DNA of 64,000 nt from Methylobacillus methanolivorans (GTDB lineage: Bacteria > Pseudomonadota > Gammaproteobacteria > Burkholderiales > Methylophilaceae): assembly GCF_044751345.1 (NCBI RefSeq), contig NZ_JBIWXY010000001.1, forward strand, positions 1,116,001 through 1,180,000, written 5' to 3'. The notes beneath the pieces are model-generated. The model was not told the DNA's origin and made no database searches. It saw only the letters and a program-made list of their open reading frames with translations. A program made the translations under genes and the position numbers. How positions within the stretch are numbered: position 1 is the stretch's first letter; the number at the start of each line of letters is the position of its first letter. This document shows positions 52,322 through 61,590 of this stretch, piece by piece.

Positions 52322-53953
52322 TTAGGTAATCACAGTAGGTTGCTCACGGCCAGTACGCTGCTTGAGTTCAGAAATTTGCTCAGCAATAGCAATCAATTCG
52401 GCCAGAGCATCCTGCGCATCCTGGTCGTGTTGCGAGATATCCGCATCGAAAGACTCCAGGTAAATGCGCAGCGTTGCGCCTGCCGTCCCCGTCCCGGAGA
52501 GACGGAACACAATCCGAGACCCATCCTCGAACAAAATGCGTATACCTTGCTTCTGGCTCACGCTACCATCGACGGGATCGGTATAACTGAAATCGTCGCA
52601 TGCCTTCACGGTGTAGCGCCCCAAGGATTGCCCAGGTAGCGATGCAAACTGGCCGCGGACATGCTCAATCAGATGATTGGCAGCCTCACTAGGCAACTCC
52701 TCATAATCATGCCGGGAATAGACATTACGGCCAAACCGCGCCCAGTGACGCTTGACGATCGTTTCTACTGGCTGGCGCTTGATTGCCAAGATATTGAGCC
52801 AGAACAACACGGCCCACAGCCCATCCTTTTCGCGCACATGGTCTGAGCCCGTACCAAAGCTTTCCTCACCACACAACGTGACCTTGCCAGCATCCATCAA
52901 ATTGCCAAAAAACTTCCAGCCCGTCGGTGTCTCAAAACACGGAATATCCAACTCCTCGGCCACACGATCAACTGCCGCACTCGTAGGCATGGAGCGTGCA
53001 ACTCCAGCAATACCCTGCCCATATCCTGGCGCAAGCCTTGCATTTGCGGCAATCAACGCCAGGCTATCCGAAGGCGTCACAAAAAACTGCTTGCCCAGGA
53101 TCATGTTTCGATCACCGTCACCATCGGAAGCCGCACCAAAATCTGGTGCATCGTCAGCGAACATGATCTCGACAAGATCATGCGCATACGTCAAATTGGG
53201 GTCAGGATGCCCGCCGCCAAAATCAGGCAGCGGCTCAGCATTCATCACCGCATCGGGAGCAGCGCCCAAGCGATCAACAAAAATAGCGCGTGCATAGGGC
53301 CCAGTTACCGCATGCATCGCATCGAAGCGCAAACGGAATCCACTGGCCAATAGCTGACGAATAGCTTCAAAATCAAATAGCGTTTCCATCAGCGCCACAT
53401 AATCCGTGACAGAGTCGATGATCTCGACTTTCATGCCTGCAAGCTCAGTTTCACCCACCACATCCAGCGCTACATCAGGTGCGTCTACGATCTTGTATTG
53501 AGTAATCTTCTTGCTGCGGGCATAAATCGCCTCAGTGACGGTTTCTGTCGCGGGTCCGCCATTAGCAGCATTGAACTTGATGCCGAAATCGCCATCTGGC
53601 CCACCAGGGTTATGGCTGGCAGATAAAATAATGCCACCAAAGGTATTATGTTTACGAATCACACATGAAGCTGCCGGGGTAGATAATATTCCGCCCCTGC
53701 CAACCAATACACGCCCTACTCCATTGGCAGCCGCCATCTTCAAGATAACCTGTATCGCCTCGACATTGTAGAAACGCCCATCCCCCCCTACCACTAATGA
53801 AGCGCCAGTGGGAATTTCCACTGCATCAAAAATGCTTTGTACAAAGTTTTCAAGATAATGTGGTTGCTGGAATACCGTGACACGTTTGCGCAAACCTGAA
53901 GTTCCAGGTTTCTGATCATCAAACGCTTGGGTAGTGATGGTATGAATGGCCAT
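52322..53953 (-). CDS. pgm: Alpha-D-glucose phosphate-specific phosphoglucomutase
   Basis: Pgm interconverts glucose 1- and 6-phosphate for glycogen and surface sugars. I start at the ATG at 53953; the longer frame has no ribosome site. The 543-residue protein has the catalytic phosphoserine in LSASHNPGGPDGD, the metal loop SDGDGDRN and CGEESFGTGSDH. It is the longer, eukaryote-like type, unlike the 457-residue mutase nearby. The two are convergent and separated by the retropepsin and GNAT genes. Confidence 0.95.
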   Translation of the reverse strand: MAIHTITTQAFDDQKPGTSGLRKRVTVFQQPHYLENFVQSIFDAVEIPTGASLVVGGDGRFYNVEAIQVILKMAAANGVGRVLVGRGGILSTPAASCVIRKHNTFGGIILSASHNPGGPDGDFGIKFNAANGGPATETVTEAIYARSKKITQYKIVDAPDVALDVVGETELAGMKVEIIDSVTDYVALMETLFDFEAIRQLLASGFRLRFDAMHAVTGPYARAIFVDRLGAAPDAVMNAEPLPDFGGGHPDPNLTYAHDLVEIMFADDAPDFGAASDGDGDRNMILGKQFFVTPSDSLALIAANARLAPGYGQGIAGVARSMPTSAAVDRVAEELDIPCFETPTGWKFFGNLMDAGKVTLCGEESFGTGSDHVREKDGLWAVLFWLNILAIKRQPVETIVKRHWARFGRNVYSRHDYEELPSEAANHLIEHVRGQFASLPGQSLGRYTVKACDDFSYTDPVDGSVSQKQGIRILFEDGSRIVFRLSGTGTAGATLRIYLESFDADISQHDQDAQDALAELIAIAEQISELKQRTGREQPTVIT

Positions 53954-54026
53954 AAATTGACTTTCGGGGGGTGTGGAAGTAAAAAATAAAAGAGCTAAGT
54001 TACTCGAATAATTTACCACTTTCAAG

Positions 54027-54055
54027 TTGACACATGCTCAAAACCCGCGCATAAT
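54027..54055 (+). promoter_or_regulatory. Sigma-70 promoter of the tRNA-Lys gene
   Basis: A perfect TTGACA at 54027-54032 and CATAAT at 54050-54055 are separated by 17 bp. The mature tRNA starts 14 bp after the -10 box. The promoter overlaps the region before pgm on the other strand. Confidence 0.88.
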
Positions 54056-54069
54056 CTCGCTTCTCGATT

Positions 54070-54145
54070 GGGGCATTAGCTCAGTTGGTAGAGCAGCGGA
54101 CTCTTAATCCGTTTGTCGTAGGTTCGACCCCTACATGCCCCACCA
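54070..54145 (+). tRNA. tRNA-Lys (anticodon CTT)
   Basis: The 76-nt gene folds into a standard cloverleaf. The acceptor stem GGGGCAT pairs with ATGCCCC (54135-54141). The D arm is AGCTCAGTTGGTAGAGC and the T loop GGTTCGACCCC. The anticodon loop CTCTTAA has the anticodon CTT at 54103-54105. The CCA end is encoded (54143-54145). Confidence 0.97.
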
Positions 54146-54150
54146 GTCAT

Positions 54151-54180
54151 AAAAAAATCCCGCTTCAGCGGGATTTTTTT
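54151..54180 (+). terminator. Terminator of the tRNA-Lys gene
   Basis: A 13-bp perfect stem (54151-54163 with 54168-54180) has the loop TTCA and a run of seven T. It starts 5 bp after the CCA end and, by symmetry, can also stop the minus-strand CNBD transcript. Confidence 0.95.
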
Positions 54181-54235
54181 CGCACTTCATTTCGCATTAA
54201 GACATCTATATCTGTCCATGCTTAATTGGAAAAAT

Positions 54236-54742
54236 TCAAACCAGTTCGCCAAGTGTCTTAGGCAAGAACCTATCTGAGCTCTCTCGGAAACGGGCCGTCA
54301 AAAGCTGTAATAACCTCACCAATACCTTGTTGCCAAGTTTAGGCATATTCGCAAGCAATTGATAAAGCGAATCTCTGGTCAACACGGCAAAATCTGTTGG
54401 TTGGTTGGTGACGCAACTCGCAGAGCGTGGCAGACCATCAATCATGGACATCTCACCAATAATAGCTCCCGCCCCCACCATGGCAATGGTCTGGATCCCT
54501 TTACTCGGGATATCCTTGATGACGTTCACCTCACCGGTCAGGATTAAGAGTAAATAGTCTCCCACATCCCCCTCTGTCAATAATTGACAGTCTCTAGGGG
54601 CAGCGTAGCATTGCATGTAAGAGCACAAATACCGTACTTCTTCATCGGTAAAATCACCAAATAGCTTGATTGTATTCACAATCTCGAGGATTTCTTCGAC
54701 GTATTTATCAGCACCACCCAAATGCACCAGATCAGGATACAT
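54236..54742 (-). CDS. Cyclic nucleotide-binding domain protein
   Basis: This 168-residue protein is a single CRP-like sensor domain with GDYLLLILTGEVNVIKD and the phosphate-binding GAIIGEMSMIDGLPRSASCVT. The latter fits the pattern of the cAMP cassette. No DNA-binding domain follows; the protein ends soon after a helical region. It may bind a cyclic nucleotide and act on a partner. It is divergent from the EpsA-like regulator across 180 bp, but a functional link is only suggested by that. Confidence 0.88.
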   Translation of the reverse strand: MYPDLVHLGGADKYVEEILEIVNTIKLFGDFTDEEVRYLCSYMQCYAAPRDCQLLTEGDVGDYLLLILTGEVNVIKDIPSKGIQTIAMVGAGAIIGEMSMIDGLPRSASCVTNQPTDFAVLTRDSLYQLLANMPKLGNKVLVRLLQLLTARFRESSDRFLPKTLGELV

Positions 54743-54922
54743 GTAATTTTTGCCCTTGAATGAAAGGAATATATCAATTATCCGTAAACTACTTATGGTA
54801 ATTATTTAGATAAATAGCCTCAAAAACTCTCATTACTCAAGTTATTTGCGTCATAATAATGCAAGAATATGGATGACACAAAAGATTAGACTTGAATTGC
54901 TTAGTAAATTATAACCGAGCAC

Positions 54923-55696
54923 ATGTCCTTAAATAAAAACTTAAACGATATCGAGAAAAGCCAATTAATTGAGCTTATGCACGAGTCCTTGAGAATTCGC
55001 TCACACTTTGAGCTTTTTCTCTGGATGCAGGGAAAACTCCAGATTTTCCTTCCGCATGAAATCATGATCACGGCTTGGGGAGACTTTTCACTTGGAGTGA
55101 TTTACTTCAATATTGTCTCGCCCCTGCCTGGCATTCGCTCCGATAAAATTGCCAGTCATGAAATCAACAAGTTCCTACAAAACCTGTTCACGTACTGGTT
55201 AAACAATGCCAAGGCTCCGTTCACACTAGCAGCTGCCGACAACATCCTGCATGACTGCGAGTTCTCAAACGCTGAGTCCAATTACTATCTCAAAAACATG
55301 AAATCCGGCTTGGTACACGCCATCAAGGATCATCGTGGACGGCACGATTGCCTCTACGTGTTACTAAGCTCTAACGTGAGTTTCCCTCCGGCCTCGCGCC
55401 CTATGCTAGAAGCACTGCTTCCCTATATTGACAGCGCGCTTCGCCAAATCGAACATCTGCCAGAACAGCAACCGACGACTATCAAAATAGAACCTGAGCA
55501 AAAAGACGATAGTCTCAATATTTTGTCTGGTCGAGAGTTAGAAATCATGGATTGGGTGACGAAAGGCAAAACCAATCAGGAAATTGGCATGATCCTTGAC
55601 ATTAGCGCCTTTACTGTCAAGAACCACCTGCAACGCATTTTCAAAAAATTGAATGTGCTCAATCGCGCACAAGCCGTTTCGAAATTCCGCAAGTAA
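54923..55696 (+). CDS. epsA: EpsA-like LuxR-family transcription regulator
   Basis: The 257-residue protein has an N-terminal sensory-like domain (about residues 1-180) with HFELFLWMQGKLQIFLPHE. The C-terminal LuxR helix-turn-helix carries LSGRELEIMDWVTKGKTNQEIG and VKNHLQRIFKKLNV. The N-terminal domain resembles EpsA, which controls methanolan (exopolysaccharide) genes in Methylobacillus and belongs to exosortase-linked regulators. No eps operon lies beside it, so its targets would be elsewhere. The family call is from memory of patterns, not from a search. Confidence 0.7.
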   Translation: MSLNKNLNDIEKSQLIELMHESLRIRSHFELFLWMQGKLQIFLPHEIMITAWGDFSLGVIYFNIVSPLPGIRSDKIASHEINKFLQNLFTYWLNNAKAPFTLAAADNILHDCEFSNAESNYYLKNMKSGLVHAIKDHRGRHDCLYVLLSSNVSFPPASRPMLEALLPYIDSALRQIEHLPEQQPTTIKIEPEQKDDSLNILSGRELEIMDWVTKGKTNQEIGMILDISAFTVKNHLQRIFKKLNVLNRAQAVSKFRK

Positions 55697-55975
55697 AGGC
55701 CTTCCAACAACGACACACCAAAAAAGCTGCGGCACTCACAGCTTTGCCACTATTCCCGCCCACCTACCATACACTGCTCTAGCTTATGCTTGCCCTACGA
55801 AACATCCCCTGAAAAACGTGGTGTACTGCGTGCTTTTTGCACATTTTATTTTGTTACTTCTGAGTACAGATAGTCGCTGATCATCATAGGCGGAACAATA
55901 GGCCGATTGGACTAGCCACCTATCAATCATGCGCCATGCCAGCCAATCTCACAAAGCCTTAATGAATTATCAAGC

Positions 55976-56638
55976 TTAAAAACCAAGACTATCGAGTAAG
56001 TCATCTACCTGCTCTTGACTAGCTACAACATCAATCGCAGTCTCAGGATTAATCTGAGGACCATTCATCAGGTTATTACTTTCATTTTCTTTTTTAACGA
56101 CAGCCCCTGGAGAAAAGTCTATGAGCACCTGGACTAGCTGCTGCTCTATTTCCTGCGCAAGCTCAGTAATTTTTTTGATGACTTGACCAGTTAAATCCTG
56201 AAAATCCTGGGCCATCATGATGTCGAGCAGCTGTGCCTTGGTTGCATCGGTGTGACCTACTGTCTTGGTCAGGAACGCCATGGTTTCATCCGCCACCTGG
56301 TCATAGTCTTTTTTGAGTGAAGGCACGGTCAGGATATTTTTCCATCGCGCTTCCAGGCTTGACGCCTCCTGATTCAACTCGTCTTGCAATGGAGTCGCAA
56401 TGTCTGTCGCATTCAAGACTCGCTCGGCCGCCTGCTCTGTCATACGAGCGACATAATTCAATCTATCCCTCGCATCAGGAATGCCGTGTGCGGCTTGTTC
56501 CAGCAGCTTGTCGAAACCCAAACCACGCAAACTTTCATGCAGATTGCGCGTCAGCAGGCCAATACGGTGCAGCATTTCATCATGCTGCAATTGCAAGTCA
56601 CCCTCGCCCTGCGATACGTTTTGAAGCGCCTCGCTCAT
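55976..56638 (-). CDS. cheZ: Chemotaxis protein phosphatase CheZ
   Basis: CheZ removes phosphate from CheY-P. I start at the ATG at 56638, five bases after a GGGAG, right behind the cheY stop. The 220-residue protein has the catalytic segment MAQDFQDLTGQVIKK and a C-terminal CheY-binding tail, VDDLLDSLGF. The central region is a long helical hairpin. CheZ is the last gene of the che operon. Confidence 0.96.
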   Translation of the reverse strand: MSEALQNVSQGEGDLQLQHDEMLHRIGLLTRNLHESLRGLGFDKLLEQAAHGIPDARDRLNYVARMTEQAAERVLNATDIATPLQDELNQEASSLEARWKNILTVPSLKKDYDQVADETMAFLTKTVGHTDATKAQLLDIMMAQDFQDLTGQVIKKITELAQEIEQQLVQVLIDFSPGAVVKKENESNNLMNGPQINPETAIDVVASQEQVDDLLDSLGF

Positions 56639-56639
56639 A

Positions 56640-57038
56640 TCAGCTCCCTGCTTTTTCAAGCTTTTCAAAGATTTTGCTCAGCTTCTCATCCAGTGTTGCT
56701 GCAGTGAAAGGTTTCACCACATAGCCATTGGCACCAGCTTGAGCAGCTGCAATAATATTTTCCTTCTTCGCTTCAGCAGTCACCATCAAGACTGGCAATG
56801 ATGACAGTGCTGGATCAGCGCGGATTTGCTGCAACATGGTTAATCCATCCATATTAGGCATGTTCCAATCAGACACCACAAAATCGAAACTGCCACTCCT
56901 CAACTTCGCCAAGGCCATGACACCATCTTCGGCCTCATCGACATTGTTGTAACCCAGCTCCTTCAGCAGGTTACGTACGATACGTCGCATGGTGGAAAAG
57001 TCGTCGACCACCAGAAATTTGGTATTAGGATTTGCCAT
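56640..57038 (-). CDS. cheY: Chemotaxis response regulator CheY
   Basis: CheY-P binds the flagellar motor switch. The 132-residue single receiver domain has the acidic pocket, the phosphorylated Asp in VVSDWNMPNMDG, the Thr in MVTAEAKK and the Lys in YVVKPF. It starts 71 bp after cheB and is followed one base later by cheZ. It resembles the E. coli protein throughout. Confidence 0.97.
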   Translation of the reverse strand: MANPNTKFLVVDDFSTMRRIVRNLLKELGYNNVDEAEDGVMALAKLRSGSFDFVVSDWNMPNMDGLTMLQQIRADPALSSLPVLMVTAEAKKENIIAAAQAGANGYVVKPFTAATLDEKLSKIFEKLEKAGS

Positions 57039-57109
57039 TCGTTACTCCATTCAACTTTTATTTGTATTGCCAGAAATACCAAACTGCTTAGTTAAACGGT
57101 ATTTCAACA

Positions 57110-58177
57110 CTAAACTCGCAATGCTCGCGCGCTATTGGCAGCAAGATACTGCAAAACCTTGCCAGGCATATCAGACAAGGAACTCACCTCGTCTACGCCA
57201 CCCGTAGCAATAGCTTCCTTTGGCATGCCAAACACAACGCAGCTTGCTTCATCCTGAGCATAATTGTAAGCGCCAGCCTGCTTCATTTTCAGCATGCCTT
57301 CGGCACCATCTTTACCCATGCCAGTGAGAATAACACCAATTGCATTTTTACCCGCACTGCTTGCAGCGGAACTAAACAAGACATCTACTGAAGGACGATG
57401 GCGACTGACAGGAGGCCCATCATCCAACTGAGTCACATAGTTCGCCCCGCTACGCGCCAACAACAAGTGAGAATGTCCAGGTGCAATATACGCATGGCCA
57501 GGTAAAACACGTTCACCACCTTTGGCCTCCTGCACTGAGATTTTGCATAAGGTATTCAGACGATTAGCGAATGACTGCGTAAACCCCGCAGGCATATGTT
57601 GGGTAATCAATATCCCAGGACAATCCGAGGGCATTTGCATCAGGAAGGATTTGATCGCCTCCGTACCACCTGTAGAGGCGCCGATGATGATGAGCTTTTC
57701 ACTACTGATCAATGGGTTCCCAATAGATGGCAGGCCAGCATTACCCGGTGTTGGCGTCAACGGCGTTCTAGCAATCAAGCGTGCTCTTGCCGCGGCTCGG
57801 ATCTTATCTGCAATCATTTCACTATATTCATGCATGCCGCTGGCAATAGACATTTTGGGCTTGGTAATAAAATCCACTGCTCCTAGCTCCATGGCACGCA
57901 TGGTAATTTCCGACCCCCGCTCCGTCAGGGAGGAAATCATGACCACTGGAGTCGGACGCAAGCGCATGAGGCGCTCAAGAAAATCCAAGCCATCCATTTT
58001 CGGCATTTCCACATCCAGTGTCAGCACATCTGGATTTTTCTGCTTAATCATTTCCCGTGCAATCAAGGGATCTGGCGCTGCTCCCACTACTTCCAGATCA
58101 GGTTGCTGGTTGATGATTTCAGTCAATAAACTCCTAATCAGCGCTGAATCATCAATGATAAGAACTTTTATGGTCAT
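57110..58177 (-). CDS. cheB: Chemotaxis protein-glutamate methylesterase CheB
   Basis: CheB removes methyl groups from chemoreceptors and can deamidate glutamines. I start at the ATG at 58177, preceded by an AAGG. The 355-residue protein has an N-terminal receiver domain (Asp in TLDVEMPKMDGLDF). The C-terminal esterase has the serine in GASTGGTEA, the histidine in THMPAGFTQ and the aspartate in GMGKDGAEG. It follows cheD by 58 bp. Confidence 0.97.
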   Translation of the reverse strand: MTIKVLIIDDSALIRSLLTEIINQQPDLEVVGAAPDPLIAREMIKQKNPDVLTLDVEMPKMDGLDFLERLMRLRPTPVVMISSLTERGSEITMRAMELGAVDFITKPKMSIASGMHEYSEMIADKIRAAARARLIARTPLTPTPGNAGLPSIGNPLISSEKLIIIGASTGGTEAIKSFLMQMPSDCPGILITQHMPAGFTQSFANRLNTLCKISVQEAKGGERVLPGHAYIAPGHSHLLLARSGANYVTQLDDGPPVSRHRPSVDVLFSSAASSAGKNAIGVILTGMGKDGAEGMLKMKQAGAYNYAQDEASCVVFGMPKEAIATGGVDEVSSLSDMPGKVLQYLAANSARALRV

Positions 58178-58235
58178 CACATTGCCTTTTTATTGAATTA
58201 TTACATGGCACTGGTCTCCTCCCAGCCACCATCGA

Positions 58236-58847
58236 TTAAAACAACTCTACATCGCCAGCCACTTTGTTGGTCTTGAGCTTCTTGGCATAGCTTTCTTCAC
58301 GCGATATCAGGGTATTGTTATGCATTTGCTTGAGCTTCTTGACCAAGACTCGCCCTGTTTTAGGGAAAAAATAAACTTTGCGGGGATAAATATCATTTAA
58401 ATCTTCGCCTACGATGCGAATATTCTCGTCGCGCAAGTATTTCTTCACAAAAAGTGCATTTTTCTCGCCTACGTTGATTGCAGTAAATCCACTCAACACG
58501 TTGCCACCACCAAAAACTTTGGCTTCTAGATTTTCTCTGCGTGCGCCCTGTTTCAACAATTGGTTGATCAATACTTCCATGGCATATGTTCCATAGCGAG
58601 CAGACTCTGAAACAGGGTTATTGGCATCGGCAGCACTACCCTCAGGCAACATGAAATGATTCATGCCTCCAATGCCTGACACCCTATCGCGAATACATGC
58701 AGAGACACAGGAGCCTAGCACTGTCACAATCACGAGATCCTTATTTGTTGTGTAATACTCTCCTGGCAAAATCTTGGCAGCCTCACAATTAAAAGTCTTG
58801 TCAAAATATAAATTGGTGGCCAACTGCTCTTCTATTGGACTGGCCAT
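58236..58847 (-). CDS. cheD: Chemoreceptor glutamine deamidase CheD
   Basis: CheD deamidates glutamine residues on chemoreceptors. The 203-residue protein has the catalytic Cys and His in GSCVSACIRDRVSGIGGMNHF. KVFGGGNVLSG and VYFFPKTGRVLVKKL follow. It starts 2 bp after the cheR stop. CheD occurs together with CheZ here, an arrangement common in betaproteobacteria. Confidence 0.96.
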   Translation of the reverse strand: MASPIEEQLATNLYFDKTFNCEAAKILPGEYYTTNKDLVIVTVLGSCVSACIRDRVSGIGGMNHFMLPEGSAADANNPVSESARYGTYAMEVLINQLLKQGARRENLEAKVFGGGNVLSGFTAINVGEKNALFVKKYLRDENIRIVGEDLNDIYPRKVYFFPKTGRVLVKKLKQMHNNTLISREESYAKKLKTNKVAGDVELF

Positions 58848-58849
58848 AC

Positions 58850-59728
58850 TCAGCCTCCACGCTGATTGAGGGTATATACCGTCTTGCCCAGGAGCCTGAA
58901 TGCATCAGTCGCATAAAGGAAGTTTTCAGAGTGCCCCGCAAACAGCAAGCCATTCGGCTTCATGAGCGGAACAAAGCGCTTGAGAATAGTGGATTGAGTT
59001 GGTTTGTCAAAATAAATCATGACATTACGGCAGAATATCGCATCAAACTGACCGCTAATAGGCCAACTACTGCTAAGTAGATTTAATGGCTTGAACGTGA
59101 TTAACTTACGCAAATCATCACGTACACGTACTAGGCCCTGTTGCCTACCTGTTCCTCGCAAAAAGAACTTTTTCTTCTGCTCCATAGACAGCTTTTCAAT
59201 ACGGTCATCGCTATAAATTCCTGCCGCTGCAGTTGCCAGGACATTAGTATCAATATCGGTAGCAATGATCTCGACTGGGGGACGCAAAGTGCCAAATGCT
59301 TCGCACGCTGTCATGGCCAGACTGTAAGGCTCCTCACCTGTTGAACTCGCACAACACCAAATGGAAATGGGCTGTGCTGCCTTACGAATATGTTCCGCTA
59401 GGATAGGAAAGTGGTGATGTTCGCGAAAAAATGAAGTGAGATTGGTCGTCAATGCATTCGTGAACGCCTCCCACTCATCAGAGGCAACCTCGCTTTCCAG
59501 CATATCCAGATAACGAGTGAAATTGGAAATACCTGTCGCCCTCAACCGCCTAGCTAGACGGCTATAGACCATTTCATGCTTGGAGTCTGAAAGGGAAATG
59601 CCCGCTGCTTGATAGATTAGCTTACGCACACGGGAAAAATCTGCCTCAGTAAACTCAAACTCCTTGCCAGCATTTGCCCTGGTTACTGTACTTGCACTCA
59701 ATTCAGCACTCCTCTGTGCACTTACCAT
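58850..59728 (-). CDS. cheR: Chemoreceptor methyltransferase CheR
   Basis: CheR transfers methyl groups from SAM to receptor glutamates. I start at the ATG at 59728, which overlaps the receptor stop in TGATG; the upstream frame from 59743 is not supported. The 292-residue protein has a helical N-terminal domain and a SAM domain with WCCASSTGEEPYSLAM and CRNVMIYFDK. The preceding receptor ends in a pentapeptide of the type that binds CheR. Confidence 0.97.
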   Translation of the reverse strand: MVSAQRSAELSASTVTRANAGKEFEFTEADFSRVRKLIYQAAGISLSDSKHEMVYSRLARRLRATGISNFTRYLDMLESEVASDEWEAFTNALTTNLTSFFREHHHFPILAEHIRKAAQPISIWCCASSTGEEPYSLAMTACEAFGTLRPPVEIIATDIDTNVLATAAAGIYSDDRIEKLSMEQKKKFFLRGTGRQQGLVRVRDDLRKLITFKPLNLLSSSWPISGQFDAIFCRNVMIYFDKPTQSTILKRFVPLMKPNGLLFAGHSENFLYATDAFRLLGKTVYTLNQRGG

Positions 59729-61512
59729 CAAAACTCTTCCCATTCATCACTGGAAAGATCAGGCCCAATCACTTTTTTGGGTGGTACAGATTTGGCAGCA
59801 GGAGTGGAAGCAGTACCCATGTCCTTACTTGTGGCTTTCGTCGCCACGGCTATCTTTGGTTTTGCCACTGTTGCTCCAGCCTCAATCTTCGGTTTTGGGA
59901 TGGCAGTGACTTTAGCCTGTACTATGGACTGGGTCTCCTGTAACACATCCCGACCATTGCCAAGCTTGAAAACACTTGCTGCACGCTCAAGTTGGGACAC
60001 ATCCCCTTTCAATGCTTCTGCGGCTGCAGCCGACTCCTCAACCAAAGCAGCATTTCGCTGAGTTACTTCATCCATCTCATTTACGGCATGGTTCACTTGA
60101 TCAATACCAGAACTTTGCTCAGTAGAGGCTGCGGATATTTCCGCCATGATATCGGTCACATTCCGCACGGAAGACACAATGTCGGCCATGGTAGTCCCCG
60201 CTTGATCAACAAAGACCACGCCTGCTTCGACCCGCTCCACAGAATCGGAAATCAACCCCTTGATTTCCTTCGCTGCAGCAGCTGAACGATGTGCAAGATT
60301 ACGTACCTCTGCAGCAACTACAGCAAAACCACGCCCCTGCTCACCTGCACGTGCAGCCTCAACTGCAGCATTCAGCGCGAGAATATTAGTCTGGAAAGCA
60401 ATTCCATCAATAACACCGATAATGTCTGCAATTTTGTTAGCCGAATCACTAATCAGCCGCATGCGGTCTTTCGCTTCACCAATCACTTCACCACCACGCG
60501 CCGCGACACTAGATGCAGACATGACCAGCTGATTGGCTTGACGTGCGTTATCGGCATTTTGCTTCACAGTAGAAGCCAACTCCTCCATGGAGCTTGCAGT
60601 TTCCTCGAGTGAACTTGCCTGGGACTCAGTACGCGCAGATAAGTCATTATTCCCCTTAGCAATCTCACTCACGCCCGTGTTGATACGTCGCACATTGGTA
60701 CGAATATCGGAAATCATGGCAACGATATTGACATTCATTTGATTGAGGGCACGCAACAACATACCGGCCTCATCAGTTTTGCTAGTGTTGAATTTGCTAG
60801 AAAGATCACCACTGGCAAGAGAGTTGGCAATACTAGTTGCTTCTCGTAAGGGCTTGATCACGGAATTGGTCAGTGACACCGCTAACCCAATAGCCGCTAT
60901 CATTGCAACCAATGCCCCAGCAACCACGAAACCTACATTTAATCCAGCTAAGGCCGCCCCAATCACAACTATCATCGAAAGCACTGTGGCAAGGGTCGTT
61001 ACTGTCACCCTGGTTTTCAACGTCATCTGCATTGCTCTTCTGACCCGCGAAATCAAATCTGTATTCAACACTTCACCACGGTGCAACTTCAGCCCGTGGC
61101 TCTTACTTTCACGTAATCGGGCATAAATCTTCGATGCCTGATCAACCTGTTGACGCGTAGGCTTAACGCGTACTGACATATACCCAACAACATTGCCGTT
61201 CTGACGCATAGGAGTTGCATTCGCCAACACCCAGTAGAAATCGCCATTTTTGCGCCGGTTCTTCACCATGCCTGTCCAAGGCAAGCCATCTTTCAGCGTC
61301 GCCCACATATCAGCAAACGCTTCAGGTGGCATATCGGGATGTCGCACCAAATTATGAGGAGAACCAATCAGCTCATCTTCAGTAAAACCGCTAGCCCTGA
61401 TGAAATCCTGATTGATATAGGTGATTCGCCCCTGCAGATCAGTTGTCGATAGAATCGACTCATCGTCCTGCAGCAAATACTCATTTGTTGTTACAGGCAT
61501 GTTAGTACGCAT
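59728..61512 (-). CDS. PAS-containing chemoreceptor (Aer-like) with C-terminal docking pentapeptide
   Basis: This 594-residue receptor has an N-terminal PAS domain (about residues 15-110; LQGRITYINQDFIRASGF). Two transmembrane segments (about residues 170-210) and a HAMP domain come next. The signalling domain has the conserved hairpin IDGIAFQTNILALNAAVEAA. The C-terminal tail is Lys/Pro/Ala-rich and ends in EWEEF, which resembles the NWETF CheR/CheB-docking motif. The PAS domain may sense redox or energy state; no ligand is visible. A GAGGA lies about 10 bases before the ATG. Confidence 0.94.
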   Translation of the reverse strand: MRTNMPVTTNEYLLQDDESILSTTDLQGRITYINQDFIRASGFTEDELIGSPHNLVRHPDMPPEAFADMWATLKDGLPWTGMVKNRRKNGDFYWVLANATPMRQNGNVVGYMSVRVKPTRQQVDQASKIYARLRESKSHGLKLHRGEVLNTDLISRVRRAMQMTLKTRVTVTTLATVLSMIVVIGAALAGLNVGFVVAGALVAMIAAIGLAVSLTNSVIKPLREATSIANSLASGDLSSKFNTSKTDEAGMLLRALNQMNVNIVAMISDIRTNVRRINTGVSEIAKGNNDLSARTESQASSLEETASSMEELASTVKQNADNARQANQLVMSASSVAARGGEVIGEAKDRMRLISDSANKIADIIGVIDGIAFQTNILALNAAVEAARAGEQGRGFAVVAAEVRNLAHRSAAAAKEIKGLISDSVERVEAGVVFVDQAGTTMADIVSSVRNVTDIMAEISAASTEQSSGIDQVNHAVNEMDEVTQRNAALVEESAAAAEALKGDVSQLERAASVFKLGNGRDVLQETQSIVQAKVTAIPKPKIEAGATVAKPKIAVATKATSKDMGTASTPAAKSVPPKKVIGPDLSSDEWEEF

Positions 61513-61590
61513 GTTAGCTTTCTCCTCAGATTGGGGCCCTACCCCATGTGCGTTTTTCTGCCTTTTAATAAAACAACTATTTTTATTTTA

